Part shown: piece after piece, positions 22,833 through 33,959 of the stretch
Numbering within the stretch: position 1 is the first letter of the stretch
Layout of the letters: the number at the start of each line of letters is the position of its first letter
Assembly: GCA_021234155.1 (NCBI GenBank)
Contig: JAJEKV010000028.1
Span: 9,874,134 to 9,938,133 of the forward strand
DNA: 64,000 nt
Origin: Isoetes taiwanensis
Lineage: Eukaryota > Streptophyta > Lycopodiopsida > Isoetales > Isoetaceae
Direction: 5' to 3'
Made by a program: the position numbers and the translations under genes
Notes under the pieces: generated by a model
Told to the model about the DNA's origin: nothing
What the model saw: the letters and a program-made list of their open reading frames with translations, nothing else
Database searches by the model: none

Positions 22833-23201
22833 TTTGCTGGAATTTAAGGAAATCTAAAGAAATGTCATATAATTTAAGGGAATGTTCTAGAAAGTTCTAG
22901 AGTGGGCTTTGATTGGTTAACTAGCATGAATAAGCACCTCATCTTAAAATAGAAATTGTTAAGAATAGTATATTTTGAAAAGTTCCTAAAAATAGTAACT
23001 TCTTTACTGAAATCTAAGGGAATCTAATGGAACGTCATAAAATCTAAGGGATTATGAGATTTGACTAGTTAACAGGCATAAATAAGCACCTCAACCTAAA
23101 ATAAAAGTTGCTAAGAATAGTAACTTTGAAAAGTCCCTAAAAATAGTAATTTTTTGCCTTAATTTAAGGAAATCTCATACAATCTAAGGAAATCTAAGGG
23201 A
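22833..23201. repeat. Tandem repeat, 2.3 units of about 150-170 bp
   Basis: Units begin near 22833, 23003 and 23151. Shared blocks are AATTTAAGGAAATCTAA, AAGCACCTCA-CTAAAATA, GAAAAGT-CCTAAAAATAGTAA and TTGACTAGTTAAC-like sequence. Units differ at many positions, indicating an old duplication. Confidence 0.8.
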
Positions 23202-23846
23202 GAATCTTCATGAACCCTTAGAAAACTACAACGTGCACAAACTAGAACATGCGCCTTTTGTCTTGTAATAACTTGCACACAACCTTGGTTTTTGTTTTGT
23301 TCACCGCGTTGCTTTCATAAAAAAAAATTGCTTGCTCCAAGTTAGTGGAAAATTGTTACCTTTTCGTCTTAAGTGGATCTCTTATTAACATTGAATGCAA
23401 CTTTTAGTTCTTATTAATAAGTCTCCATGTATTCTTAGTAACTTGGAATGAAGATAAAATAGCACGAAACAAAGTGTAATGGGCATTTTATGCGGTGATC
23501 AATTAAGGTATATAATTTTATAGTACAAATCCGAAGACAACATCAAAACATAGTAAGGGACCATTCAAATGCTGCCCCTATTGTGGATCAAGATTGATGG
23601 TCAGATTGGACCCACTTATTTTATCTACTTCATCTGTGGTCTAAGTTCATAGAACAAGTAGAGTTTGATCCACTATTGGCGAAAATTATCTTTTCAATAG
23701 AAAATGTATTAGTATTTGTAATAAGATCCACATGGTCTTTCATTAAGGGCCCTCCCCTATAGAAGCTATAGAAGGAAATCATGACTATCTACACATATAT
23801 AATTCTGTTTCCTTAGATTCGATTCTTTTATTCCTTTAATATTTTA
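23202..23846. other. Upstream region of the glycosyltransferase relic
   Basis: AT-rich, with no coding signal. Any promoter of the UGT relic would be here; no distinctive motif stands out. Confidence 0.4.
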
Positions 23847-25185
23847 GTGACACGTATCCAGTCTTTTTGCTGGGTACAACCGCCGGTAAAGTTTTTTCGA
23901 CGGATTTGTGGAAGCCCTGCTTGTGGAAGCCCTGCACTTAAAAATGCGGATTCCGACGTCTCAGTTGAGCTCCTGGAAGTAGAAAACGAGAATGAAGATC
24001 CAGCCTTTCTGAAAAGGCAGGTAGTGAATGGAGTTAGGATACATTCATTTGGGAGGAATCAGAGATTTACGCCTCTGCCCACTCCAGTGGGTCTGAGAGC
24101 AGCTCTTGAAAAGAGGCTCAACAATCTGATCCAAAATGGCCAGGCTCTGGCCTGCATCGTCACGGATATGCTCATGGATTGGGCTAGCCAGACAGTTCGG
24201 GCATGTGGCTTGCCTTCCTATGTGCTATATACTTCTGGGGCTGTTTATTTAGCCATTTCTTTTCAGATCCGAGATCCAGATTCGGCAGCACTGCAGTGTT
24301 TGCCTGCCGTAGAAGGCCTGCCTCATATTCCCTGGGATGAATTGCCTTCTTTTCTCACCAATCCATCCCACCCCTTTTACCCTGTGAAGCGTTCCTGGGA
24401 TCAGAAGCTCATACACGCAGACGGGATCCTCTTGAATACATTTTCTGAGCTGGAAGGCAGAGTGTTGGATGCTATTAAGTACAAAATCCCTGCTACAAAA
24501 TGTTTATCAGACAAGATCTTCCCCATAGGGCCGCTTTTAAGCACAGAGTATTTTGGTGGCAAATCTCATGAAAACGGAATCGGAATGCAGAATGATGTGG
24601 AAAAAATGTGCGAAGAATGGCTGGATAGGCAGGAAGCAGGGTCTGTGTTGTATATTTTGTTCGGGAGCTGGGCGGCAATAAGCAAGGAACAGATGGAAGC
24701 GGTAACAACGGGGGCTAAGGGCAAGCGATCATCGGGTACTGTTGGGTGTTGCCGCTTGATTCGGCTGAGAGCTGTCCAGAAGAGCTGAAAAATTTCAGCG
24801 ACAGGCGTTTGCTTGTGTTGCATAACTGGGCGCCGCAGTTATTGATTCTGGGCCACAGCAGTGGGCGGGTTTCTGACGCACTGCGGCTGGAATTCTATCC
24901 TGGAATCGCAGTGGATGGAATTCCACTAATAGTGTGGCCGTTTACGGCGGACCAGCCAATCAGCACCAGATACGTGGTCGATGAACTCAAGATCCCCAGG
25001 GCCTGGTTTTAAGAGACGACGTTGAAACGGCCGTCCGTCAGTTGCTTGACGGAAAAGAGGCTGTCGTCATGCGCTCCGCCACTACCCTCCTCCATGCCTC
25101 TGCTAAAGCTGCCGTTGCCGAGAATGGTAGCTCCTCCACCTCCCTCCGCCTCTTTAAGTCTACGCTTCTCTCTCTTCATTGTTAA
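23847..25185 (+). pseudogene. Family-1 UDP-glycosyltransferase, inactivated
   Basis: Plant UGTs move sugar from UDP-sugars to small lipophilic acceptors in the cytosol. The first readable frame to 24788 shows the N-terminal acceptor half (ACIVTDMLMDWASQTVRACGLPSYVLYTS, about 24155-24240; DGILLNTFSELEG, about 24420-24465) and the linker (CEEWLDRQEAGSVLYILFGS). After a frameshift near 24720 it continues as VLHNWAPQLLILGHSSG, and after another near 25012 as DDVETAVRQLLDG...SLHC to a stop at 25183. The PSPG donor box (about 24827-24960) begins WAPQ and ends IPLIVWPFTADQP, but its centre (HCGWNS) is lost. The first 40 or so residues are missing or scrambled, with GSPAC/GSPAL from a short DNA duplication. 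About 430 residues remain against a usual 450-500. Confidence 0.93.
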
Positions 25186-25293
25186 ATTCAATATAACTTT
25201 GCATTGAGGCACTCTTAACCGGCAGGTCCTTGCCTATTTTAGATCCTAGCCGTTAGATCTAGACTGATGATTAGCCGTAACAAGTGATCCTTG

Positions 25294-25349
25294 GCCTGGT
25301 TATCACGATAAACCATCTGCAGCCTGGTTATCATGATAAACCATCTGCA
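25294..25349. repeat. Two 28-bp direct units
   Basis: GCCTGGTTATCACGATAAAC... at 25294-25321 is repeated at 25322-25349 with one change. Nearby 25405-25485 repeats AAATCATGAATCTG several times. Confidence 0.9.
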
Positions 25350-25639
25350 GCAGCCTGTCGTGAGGGATAACTTGCCCTGTATTTTTCCCATTCTACTTGT
25401 TCTTGGCAGCTACAAATCATGAATCTGCAAATCATGAATCTGAATCATGAATTGTTCTTGTTCTTGCCTACAAATCATGAATCTGCACCGAAAACTCTCT
25501 TCCTGGCCGGATTTGCATCCTCATTCAAATCTGTTAAAAAAAAACATATTCTTGGCCGGATTTGTGCTACCTGGCACATAAATCTGCTTGAAAATCTCTT
25601 CCAGATGTAGGTTGTGCCTTGGAATCTCGCCAACATATT

Positions 25640-25875
25640 TGCAAGGGAGTGTAGCAAGCAAGATCAGTCGCCCAGAAAACAGGCTCGGACCTGCCCGGTT
25701 AAAGGGGTCAAACCCCTGTGCTCGCCCATTACTGCAAATAAATGGGCTCGCCCCTCCGGGCTCGCCCATTTATTTGCCGTAATGGGCTCTCACAGGGGTT
25801 TAACCCCTTCATAAAGACCTCACCTAGTTTTGTTGGCCGTCAATTTTTGTTTGATAATATTTGCTTGATAAATAT
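25640..25875. repeat. Fold-back element F with near-perfect core
   Basis: Positions 25702-25747 and 25764-25809 pair at about 42 of 46 positions around a 16-base loop (TCGCCCCTCCGGGCTC). Landmarks are AAGGGGT-AAACCCCTGTG and CCCATTAC-GCAAATAAATGGGC. Weaker pairing continues outward to about 25640 and 25875. It lies just downstream of the UGT relic. A MITE-like fold-back or a MIRNA-type hairpin are both possible. Confidence 0.8.
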
Positions 25876-28277
25876 TTATTTGAGGAGCCCTCCTACTGAC
25901 ACGTGGTATAGGACAATCGCTTCACCTTATATACACTCGAATCTGCATTTATTATGTTTTTATTGGCCCAACGATTTTTTATTTGCTCTGGTTCCGGTGA
26001 GCTCACAGCAGAGTCTGGCGGTGCGAAGCTTCCAGCCATGTTCAAGGCTTTGAATGCCGGATTTTCGAGCCTACTACTCTTCAAGACTAATTCTTATTCT
26101 CATTGTGGTTCGATAAATCCTAGACCCACATGGCCAAAACAAAACGGAAGGCATAAAAATAGAAACGTCGGAACGAATCTAGTCCTCAAGGACGCAACAA
26201 AGCAAATGGGTATGTCGAACGGAATTTGAAGACGGCCAATCTGACCCAAAAGAACAAAACCCAATGAAATGGGTAAATTTTGGAGAAAAAAAATGAGAAA
26301 CAGTCCAACCCACAAGGGCAAATAGTGGAATAGATCACAAACTAGCAAACACGTAGCAGATTTTTCAATGCCAATCCAGTTTCATGTGCAGATGTAAGAT
26401 CCGAGACCGGATGCTGCACATGAAAGGCTAGTGTGACAAAAGAGGGCCCAAATGCAAAACTAGCCTTACAAGATCACAGATTTTGAAGTAGATTCACGTC
26501 TTTTCTTCAAGTACTGGGCTATAGAAGAGACCCCACCGGAGCTGGAAATCCATAGCCATGGCAAAAATCATGGATTTATCCAAAATGCTACCGGATTTCT
26601 TATGTTCAAGTAAAACCCAATTCAATATGCTAAAGAAAAAACTGGAAACAGGAAGGATTGCTTCATCCGTCCCACGGGCACCGCCATAGCTGCAAAGCTC
26701 GTCCCTAAAAAACAGAGGAGTGGAGCCATAGATTTATAAGGTAATAACTGACCAGAATGTGTTGCCCAAGACCAATCGAGGAAACTCCAGAGAGCCGCGT
26801 CTATGGCATTCCGGCTTCCAGATTGGCAAGTCTACTCAGAAAAGAAGACCACGTTGCTAATACACAACATAATTTCTCTTCTCAAGCTCCAGAGCACCAT
26901 GGCTTCGGCAGTTCATTCATACAGCCCATGGCAGGTAAAAGGGTTCGTTTCTTTCTTCTAAATTTCTGAAGTAAAGATGTATGCCAAGAATCCGGTCTGT
27001 TACAGTGTTTCAGGACTGTGGCGATATATACACCATTGCAAAGGTTCAGCAGAGGTGCGAAGAAAAAAGAGGGCATTTTGTTGGGGTGAGATAGAGAAGA
27101 TCGGGCAAGTGGGTAGCAGAGATCAGAGATAAACATAAGAGGCTAGGTTATGGCTTGGATCGTTCAATATAGCAGAAGAAGCAGCATAGCCTATGATATG
27201 GAGGCAAGCAGAATAAGGGGTACCAAGGCTAAGCTTAACTTTAGAAATGGAGCGCCGGATCTGCGCCTCGTGCTTAGCGCAACTCAAACATGTTTCAAGA
27301 CCAAGAGGAGACAGAAGTAGTTTTGTTGAGCAAGCAAAATTCGAAAGAGATAAAGAGCAAGAGAGCAGAGAGCTTTGTCATAAGGCATTCATATGTAGAG
27401 ATCTATATTCACCCAAACATAATTGGATCCACATTATACAGGATTTCTTGCAGCAGCGCATGAGGTGTATGTTTGTTAAGGAGTGACACTTCTATTCAGA
27501 TTCATAAACTCCAGAATGTAGATCCCCAGTCATAGGAAATTCTTCTGCCAACAGTGAAAGCCAGCAGGTGTTCGTCCTCATGGGCCAGTGAAAGCCAGCA
27601 GGTATTCGTCCTCATGAGGCTTTTTTGCTGCCGAATATCACAGTTTGCAAAAGCAGACCACTTTCCAAATACTCACAGGATCATTTTTTATCAATCTGTC
27701 TTTGGCTTTTCGGCCAAATATAATTCAATAATTTACAGATTTGTTCGTGCTTGCTCCTTATGGAGTGGAAGTATTAGTTTTCTGATCTTGCTTTTAATTG
27801 TTGTTAATCTTGCATTTCCATTTAAAACGATATATCCGATCATCTGCATTCCCATTAGCATCTAAGCAGAATGCCAATTCTTATTGCATCGGCATGAACA
27901 GCATTACACCACTATAATATTTTAGAATTTACCTTGAAGTAATCTTTATGATGAATTGCATAGACTACTTTCAATTCAAAATGTTTACAGGTTGGAAGCC
28001 ATCTATACTGCAATAACTCATTTTGAAAACCTAATCAGAGCAATTTCATTTGGGCAAAATGATGAATTAAGAATGTGAGCATGCTTTTATTTCTTCAAAA
28101 TGGAGCTAGAACCCCTATGAATCAACATCCTGTAAAGAATTTGAGAGCAAAAACATTTGAAGGATTTTAATAGATGGATTTATATGAGAATGTGGTTTCT
28201 GCGAGGAAATGCCAAGAACTGTAGATGTATAGACGAGTCGGGGAAGAGAAACGTTCGTGGCGGCCTTGGCCGCCGCG
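25876..28277. other. Intergenic, no supported gene
   Basis: Only short frames, none resembling a known protein. The best, 26757-26969 (plus) and 27247-27486 (plus), are 70-79 codons and lack domain signals. A 34-bp direct repeat, CAGTGAAAGCCAGCAGGT..., occurs at 27553-27586 and 27587-27620. Confidence 0.5.
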
Positions 28278-28329
28278 ATAAGTTTCTTGTAGATAACTAA
28301 TCTATAAGTTTCTTGTAGATAACTAATCT
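28278..28329. repeat. Two 26-bp units
   Basis: ATAAGTTTCTTGTAGATAAC plus six bases, perfectly repeated at 28278-28303 and 28304-28329. Confidence 0.9.
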
Positions 28330-28492
28330 ATATTATTATTTGTTCAATTATCTACTTACGTGGACTGTGGACTGGCTATTATCATATGCTTTACGATTTC
28401 ATTTATCTACTTACGTGGACTGGCTACTATTGGGATGCAAATACGATGTGTGAGTCTAACTTTATCATTATAAAGTCACTTCACCCTCGGGT

Positions 28493-28513
28493 CACGGAGG
28501 GCAACCCTCCGTG
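28493..28513. repeat. Perfect 9-bp hairpin within a dispersed repeat
   Basis: CACGGAGGG-CAA-CCCTCCGTG. The surrounding CACCCTCGGG...CACCTTGTTTT context recurs in diverged form at about 31090-31140, so this is part of a dispersed repeat. Confidence 0.7.
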
Positions 28514-28670
28514 CACAGCACCTTGTTTTATGTTGGCACTTGTCAAACAGAAAGAAAATGTATTTTGAATTCTCTATATGATTTGATATTCAAATCAATG
28601 TTATCTTGTCACAATTACTTTTGATTGCATTATTTTTTTACTTAACATTATCTTGTTGCTTTGAAGCTTT

Positions 28671-28715
28671 ATAGAATAGAATAGAATAGAATAGAATAGA
28701 ATAGAATAGAATAGA
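28671..28715. repeat. (AGAAT)n tail of a minus-strand LINE
   Basis: About nine AGAAT/ATAGA units directly abut the 3' end of the LINE at 28716-29757. On the LINE strand it reads (ATTCT)n, the same tail as at 35939-35963. Confidence 0.95.
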
Positions 28716-29757
28716 TTTTTTAGCGTCCACGGAGATCGATTGTAACGTTCCTAACCGACATGCCCTTAACCAACTGGGCAAAACCGTCTAGACGTTTATG
28801 AGTAGTCGCTTCTACCCATTTATGCCAGTGTCTCGGGAACGCCCCACAGGCACATTCAAGTTCAAATACTCGAGCGGTCTACCATGGGCCCGTTACAGTC
28901 TCTCCCACTAGAACTATGCTCGTCCTCGAGCATCCAAGGCTATACCATGTCTATGTCATACCATGTCACAATAATTACCAAGTCTTTGCAAATTACCCAT
29001 GCATATAGGCACCCATGGAGACTCGAACTCGAGACCTGCTCTGATACCAACTGTGACGTTCCTAACCGACATGCCCTTAACCAAATGGGCAAAACCGTCT
29101 AGACGTTTATGAGTAGTCGCTTCTACCCATTTATGCCGGTGTCTCGGGAACGCCACACAGGCACATTCAAGGTTCAAATACACGAGCGGTCTACCATGGG
29201 CCCGTTACACCGATTGGCCTATGGGACCCAAACAAAAAAGAGAGCAGCAAGCGTATTACTGACAGGATTAAAAAACCCCCGCCCCGAAGGGTTTTCGAGG
29301 GAAAAACCTTAGCAGTAATAAGTATGCTGGCACACTGTACACTTGTATAGGACAGTTCAATACCGTCCCGGAGGACACAACTGAGTCCGTGTCCATAACC
29401 TCCTGGAGGTATGACCCCAACAAACCCACTGACGCCGTAGTCAATAACTGATGCAACGGCTGGCCAAGCACTAGTAATCGAACATATCGCTCTCGGATAT
29501 GGGCAAACGCTGGGCAGATCTGGAGGGCATGACATTCATCCTCAATGGCACCCTGGTGGCAACACTGGCAAAGCCTTTGCTCTCGTGCTTCCCGAGCCCA
29601 ACGTCCTGTTTCAATGCGGAGGCGATGTGCACCCATGAGTAAAGTTCTGATGTATGATCGCAATTTATTATATTCAAATAAAAATTTGTCTGTAATGTTA
29701 AAAAATGGGAATTGCATGAGTCCCACTTTAATGAAATGGAGCTTATTACGTGAGGTT
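28716..29757 (-). mobile_element. LINE copy, 5'-truncated, TRIM nested in its 3' stem-loop
   Basis: Minus strand. The open frame from 29757 encodes only the C-terminus: YIRTLLMGAHRLRIETGRWA, a zinc knuckle CQCC..EDECHALQIC, and GLLGSYLQEVMDT. A 3' UTR follows that is nearly the same as that of the LINE at 33960-35963 (TAAGGTTTTTCC, CGGGGCGGGGGTTTTTTAAT, GGGTCCCATAGGCC). The final stem-loop is interrupted between CCATAGGCCAAT and CGATCTCCGTGGACGC by a 469-bp TRIM. The LINE landed in a PPR pseudogene; the frame runs from PPR codons into LINE codons at about 29757. Confidence 0.9.
28741..29209 (-). mobile_element. Complete TRIM-like LTR retrotransposon
   Basis: Two direct repeats of 157 and 158 bp (28741-28897, 29052-29209) read, on the minus strand, from TGTAACGGGCCC to a ...ACA end. 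Between them lie 154 bp with no coding capacity. Two bases inside the 5' LTR, 29049-29038 reads TGGTATCAGAGC, the primer-binding site for initiator tRNA-Met. Before the 3' LTR a purine run, GTGGGAGAGA, fits a polypurine tract. Flanking pentamers TCGAT and CCGAT match at 4 of 5 positions, consistent with a target-site duplication. It must rely on another element's proteins. The LTR and adjoining internal sequence contain tRNA-like A- and B-box motifs. Confidence 0.88.
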
Positions 29758-30558
29758 ATGTCTTGGTAAGGCATCTGATTATAAAGCTGGAGAGCTTCAT
29801 GAACTTGTCCCACTCACAGCATAGGCTACAGTAATCAAGGTATTCTATGATCACATCTTCCATTGGCATTTTCTGAAATAAGCCTGATGCATAATTCATC
29901 CATCCCATTCCTAGAATATGGTTATCATTGTATTCCGTGATGTTATGAGACATCAAATCAAAGGCATCCATAAGAACATGTCAGACTGAGGCATTTGGTA
30001 AAATAGATGCAACGCCTCCATTAACTGTCTTTGCTGGGCATAAACTGTCGTCATAGTGTTCCAAGATATGGCTCTCTTTGGCATCTGTTAGAAGGGACAT
30101 AGTGCATCTCTCAATTGCCCTTCCTAGGTATACCTTGCACTTATGGAATTATGCAAATGCTCAGGCATTTGTTGGAACATCAGATATGCTTCTCTGAGCT
30201 GGCTCTACAATGTTAATACATGCAGTATAATATTCTGTAAAGTCACATTTGGATTGGGCAATAATTATGACATTCCAAGAGATAGCATTTCTCTCATGCA
30301 TAATTTGAAATACTTTCATGCAGAAGACAACTGCCCATATTGAGAAAGACTACCATGATTATATGATGTTGTCTTGACATTTGTGGAGGCAATGTTGCTA
30401 TTTGAAAAAATGCTTGAGAATACTGTTGATTCTGCAGAATCAATAGACATCAGTACAATGGATGAAAAATGCTTCAAATGTCTATGAATCTTAACTCTTA
30501 GGGTCTTTACAGTAGAGAATACATGTTGTGCTGCCAAAGCCCATTTTACAGCATACAA
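29758..30558 (-). pseudogene. PPR protein pseudogene (PLS-like)
   Basis: PPR proteins bind organellar RNA, many directing C-to-U editing. From a possible start at 30558 an N-terminal region of about 60 residues precedes repeats that can be followed across frames: YGQLSSA + KVFQIMHERNAISWNVI (about 30345-30255), then LMFQQMPEH, QMPKRAISWNTM...LMEALHLFYQMP (about 30080-29985), YASGLFQKMPMEDV (about 29890-29850) and VHEALQLYNQMPYQDI (to 29758). The MPxRxxISWN endings are typical of PLS-class repeats. Several frameshifts and stops inactivate it, and a LINE truncates its 3' half. No DYW domain is visible. Confidence 0.85.
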
Positions 30559-32592
30559 TAGTGTTAATGTTAAAAAAGTTTATAGGTCTTTCTCACACTG
30601 ATTCCTTGGTCCATTCTTGTATATGGGTATTAGATAGTTATTATTCATGGTTCTATTGGATTTGCCGAAAGGTATTTTTGTATTTCATGTCCGATGGAAT
30701 TGATGGGTTGGTCATGCAGTTTCTTAATGATGAATAATAATAATAGAGGTTTATTGGGCCACATTACTTGATGGAAGGTTCCAAAGGATACAAGCACATT
30801 TGCAAGTTTGGTAACTCTATCAAGTCTGTTATGACAATGTTTTTTGAGTCTTGCCATGAATGTTAAGGGCCATATGCCACTTGCATTTCGAATTGCTCCC
30901 CACATGTAACAACAATATATTGGAGGATAGCTCCAAGCAAGCTGGGGATTGGCAACAAAGGCTGTATTCGACGTTAGTAAGAAGACTAATCAAAGCAAAG
31001 GATGTACAGTAGCAATGCAATAGCTGGTGACCTGCCGACACACAAAACAAGACTCAACACAAAAGAACGAAACAGAACCCATGAAAACACACTCTCGGGC
31101 CACCATAGGGCAACCCCTCGTGCGCAACACCTTGTTTTTCTCTATGTATAGCTTGTGTTGCCTAAGGGATTTTTAGGTTTGCAAATGTCAAATTTCAACT
31201 TTTGTGGTGCCCTCTTATTTTCTCCAGTTCATTGTCATTTGTGCTCTAGGTAGGAGCCAAAGGTTAGCATTATACTTTTATCCTACCCTTAACATGAACT
31301 TTGGTTAACATTACCTTCATTTTCCCCTTTTTTATGTCATTTTGTTAGGCCTAAGTCTCTTTTGTTAACCTCTTGTTTTGTATCAAGTTATCCTTCTAAC
31401 CCTATCCTTACCTATGACTTATAGTATATCGTCTTTTGTTTAACTCTTTCATTCTCTTCATTGTCTTAACTTTGCTTCTCGTTTCTTATGCCATCTTGTA
31501 ATGCTTAAGGATATTCAGTGACTTCTTGTATTGGGCATCCGTCGATCACATCCGTATGCATTAGGCCTTTTTCCTTTGTATTGTCCCGTGTTAAAATTGA
31601 CATGGATTAACACATGTATTGTTTTTGGGATGAATGATGTTTACATGTATGGTTTGGAGTTTATCTGCTTCTTTGTTCATCCATTGACCTTCTCTACTTG
31701 TAACATGTTTTCCAGGGGACATATTGTAGGCACTTCCTTGAGTGCATACATAGCACAAAGTTCATATTCAATTAACAGTTTTTTATTCCAAAGGGCTTTT
31801 GCATATTGCATTTTACAGTGATGGATTCTTCATCAGGGGCACGTGGTCCATATCAGAATTGCATTTCTAGCCATTTTGTTTTTTCCTTCAACATCTTGTT
31901 TTTTCCTTCAACCTCTCTCGCTCCGCTCGAGTTTAACATTGAGCTGCGCAATTCTTCCATTGATATTCCATTTCATGTTTACATTGATTAACTGTCATGG
32001 ATTTTAGGTTAAGGCCTTTTACTTCTTTGGCATCTATGCTTGCCCTTGGATTTGCAGTTTGTGGGAATTGAATCTGGGTGCGGCTCATCATGCTACTTAT
32101 TTTGCATTTTTGCTACTTGGCTTTCTCTGCATATGAATTCTATTGAGTTTTTTCTACATTATTAGAACTACCGAGAATTTTGTGGCTTGGAGTTTCGAAT
32201 GATTGGGGGCATTCATTCCTAACTTTTAAGGCATTTTTTGCATGGTTCTACGTTACTTATGAAAGTGTTTTCCTATGAGGTTGTTGTGATGTGTGTCATT
32301 CTCATTGGTTTGAAATTTCTTTAGGATGATGCGCGAGCATTTGCCTTTTTAACTTACGGGTGCATTCGCATGGTTTTAACTTGATAATAAGAGGGTTTTT
32401 CCATAAGGTATGTTTTTGACATGTATATTGTTTTTAGAATATGAGGTGAATCTAACTCTGCTAACCTGACCAGACCTTGGCTCTCTTAATATTCACCTTC
32501 GCTCTCCTATTCTTGTTCCAGACCATTTCACAGACCTTATGCACCTCTTTGCTAGGGCCTTCTATTTGATGCCAACCTCATTTGCTTCTTGA
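30559..32592. other. Intergenic, no supported gene
   Basis: T-rich DNA with only short hydrophobic frames. A diverged second copy of the 28.49-kb repeat lies at about 31090-31140. Confidence 0.5.
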
Positions 32593-33278
32593 CCTTCCTC
32601 TTGATGTTTGACTTTGAGCTAATATGTCTGCCACCTCTAACTTTACCTCATCCCTCGTTTCTATAAATGCTGTTTATTTAATTTGTTTAGTGTGCCTATA
32701 TTTGGTCATATCTGGGCAGATACTTCGCGTAACATGAGTCTAGCTCAATCTTTTCCATTCTTTTTCGTCATACTCCTTGTCTTCGGGCTTATATTCAGGG
32801 GTTCTTAACCTTCCTCTTGACTTTGTGCTCCCATGTCTGCGACCTCTATCTCAACCTCGTCCCTCGTTCTAGTAAGTACGCTTTATATTGGGGTATCTAT
32901 TCATAGGTTTCGGCATGTTAACAATTCTCATTATAACCTTTTATTTCAAAACTATTGCTTCTTTTTATGTCCCAGTTTCACATTGCTTTTCAAATGCATC
33001 GCATGGCATTTTTTGTCATAAAGTTGTTTATTTGGCAAATTTTAGTTTACATAATTTTTCCTGTCGTCGTTTTTTATGATTTTAGGCTTTTCACATCTTT
33101 CTAGTTATGACGTATTTGCACTTGGCACTCCATTGCATTTTTGCGACATGGGTTCTATCTTGGATATATTCTCGTTTTGCGTTCTCATTTTTCTGGTTAT
33201 GACATATATTGCGTTGGCATTCCATTGAGTTTTTGTGACATGGTTTTATGTTGGCTACATTCTCGTTTTACGTTGTCT
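32593..33278. repeat. Degenerate direct repeats
   Basis: A block CTTCCTCTTGA...CCACCTCTA...CCTC-TCCCTCGTT occurs at 32593-32672 and 32811-32882 (period about 218). A second block, TTTCT-GTTATGAC...TCTCGTTTT-CGTT, is repeated at 33099-33190 and 33190-33278 (period about 91). Confidence 0.7.
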
Positions 33279-33959
33279 TTTCTGGACTCATTCTCTATAG
33301 TTCTCATTTCTCCAAAAATTAATTTCATGACCATTGATAACTCATTATACTTTTGCAGTCCTAAAATATACTTCCTTCCTTCCTTCCTTGTTAGTTTGTT
33401 CACACATAATTAGTTAACTTGCCAAGGCTCTTTTTATATTGTATTGATTGGCATGCCCTTGTTAGGTTGGGTTCTTTATTTGTTTTCGGACTCGGCACAT
33501 CTTTTATTGCATTATACAATCTCTATCTATTGACACCATCCTTGTCATGGACGTTTTTTGCATCCTTATTGCAACTCTGTCAAGATATTTCATTTTTTGG
33601 ATCCTTTGTTCTCGCTAGCCATACCACCAACCTCAAGCTTTCTACTCTAACCTTGACCTCTCATCCTTCTTCTCCCCATCCTTGGCCACAAACTTAACTT
33701 CGCCTTGGACCGTGTGGTTAATTCTTGTTGCATTTGTTCCATGCCCGGCATCTTTTCTCTCGCAACGGGATTCACGACTCGACTCAACACTTGAGACGTT
33801 TCTCAGCAGCTTGGCTTATAGATAATGAAGTTCTCTGGTAGTCGGCCCATTTTTGTGTTCCTTGCGAGTCCCTTACCAGAATAGCATCGATCCGAGTGCT
33901 CGGATCACTATTCTGAGAAGGGATGAGCCATTATATAAGTACACTCCATATTTGAGGTC
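33279..33959. other. Intergenic with a small hairpin
   Basis: No gene. At 33880-33922 the arms CAGAATAG..GATCCGAG and CTCGGATC-CTATTCTG pair, just upstream of the LINE RT remnant. Confidence 0.5.

Noticed and set aside
29038-29049. Part of a tRNA-Met gene
   Set aside because: Only the 12 bases complementary to the tRNA 3' end are present, in the position of a retrotransposon primer site; no cloverleaf.
28884-29102. Plus-strand ORF through the TRIM
   Set aside because: It spans the LTR and primer-binding site; composition is explained by the non-coding element.
30829-31050. Upstream exon of the PPR pseudogene
   Set aside because: No helix-turn-helix PPR signature; cannot be linked by a credible splice site.
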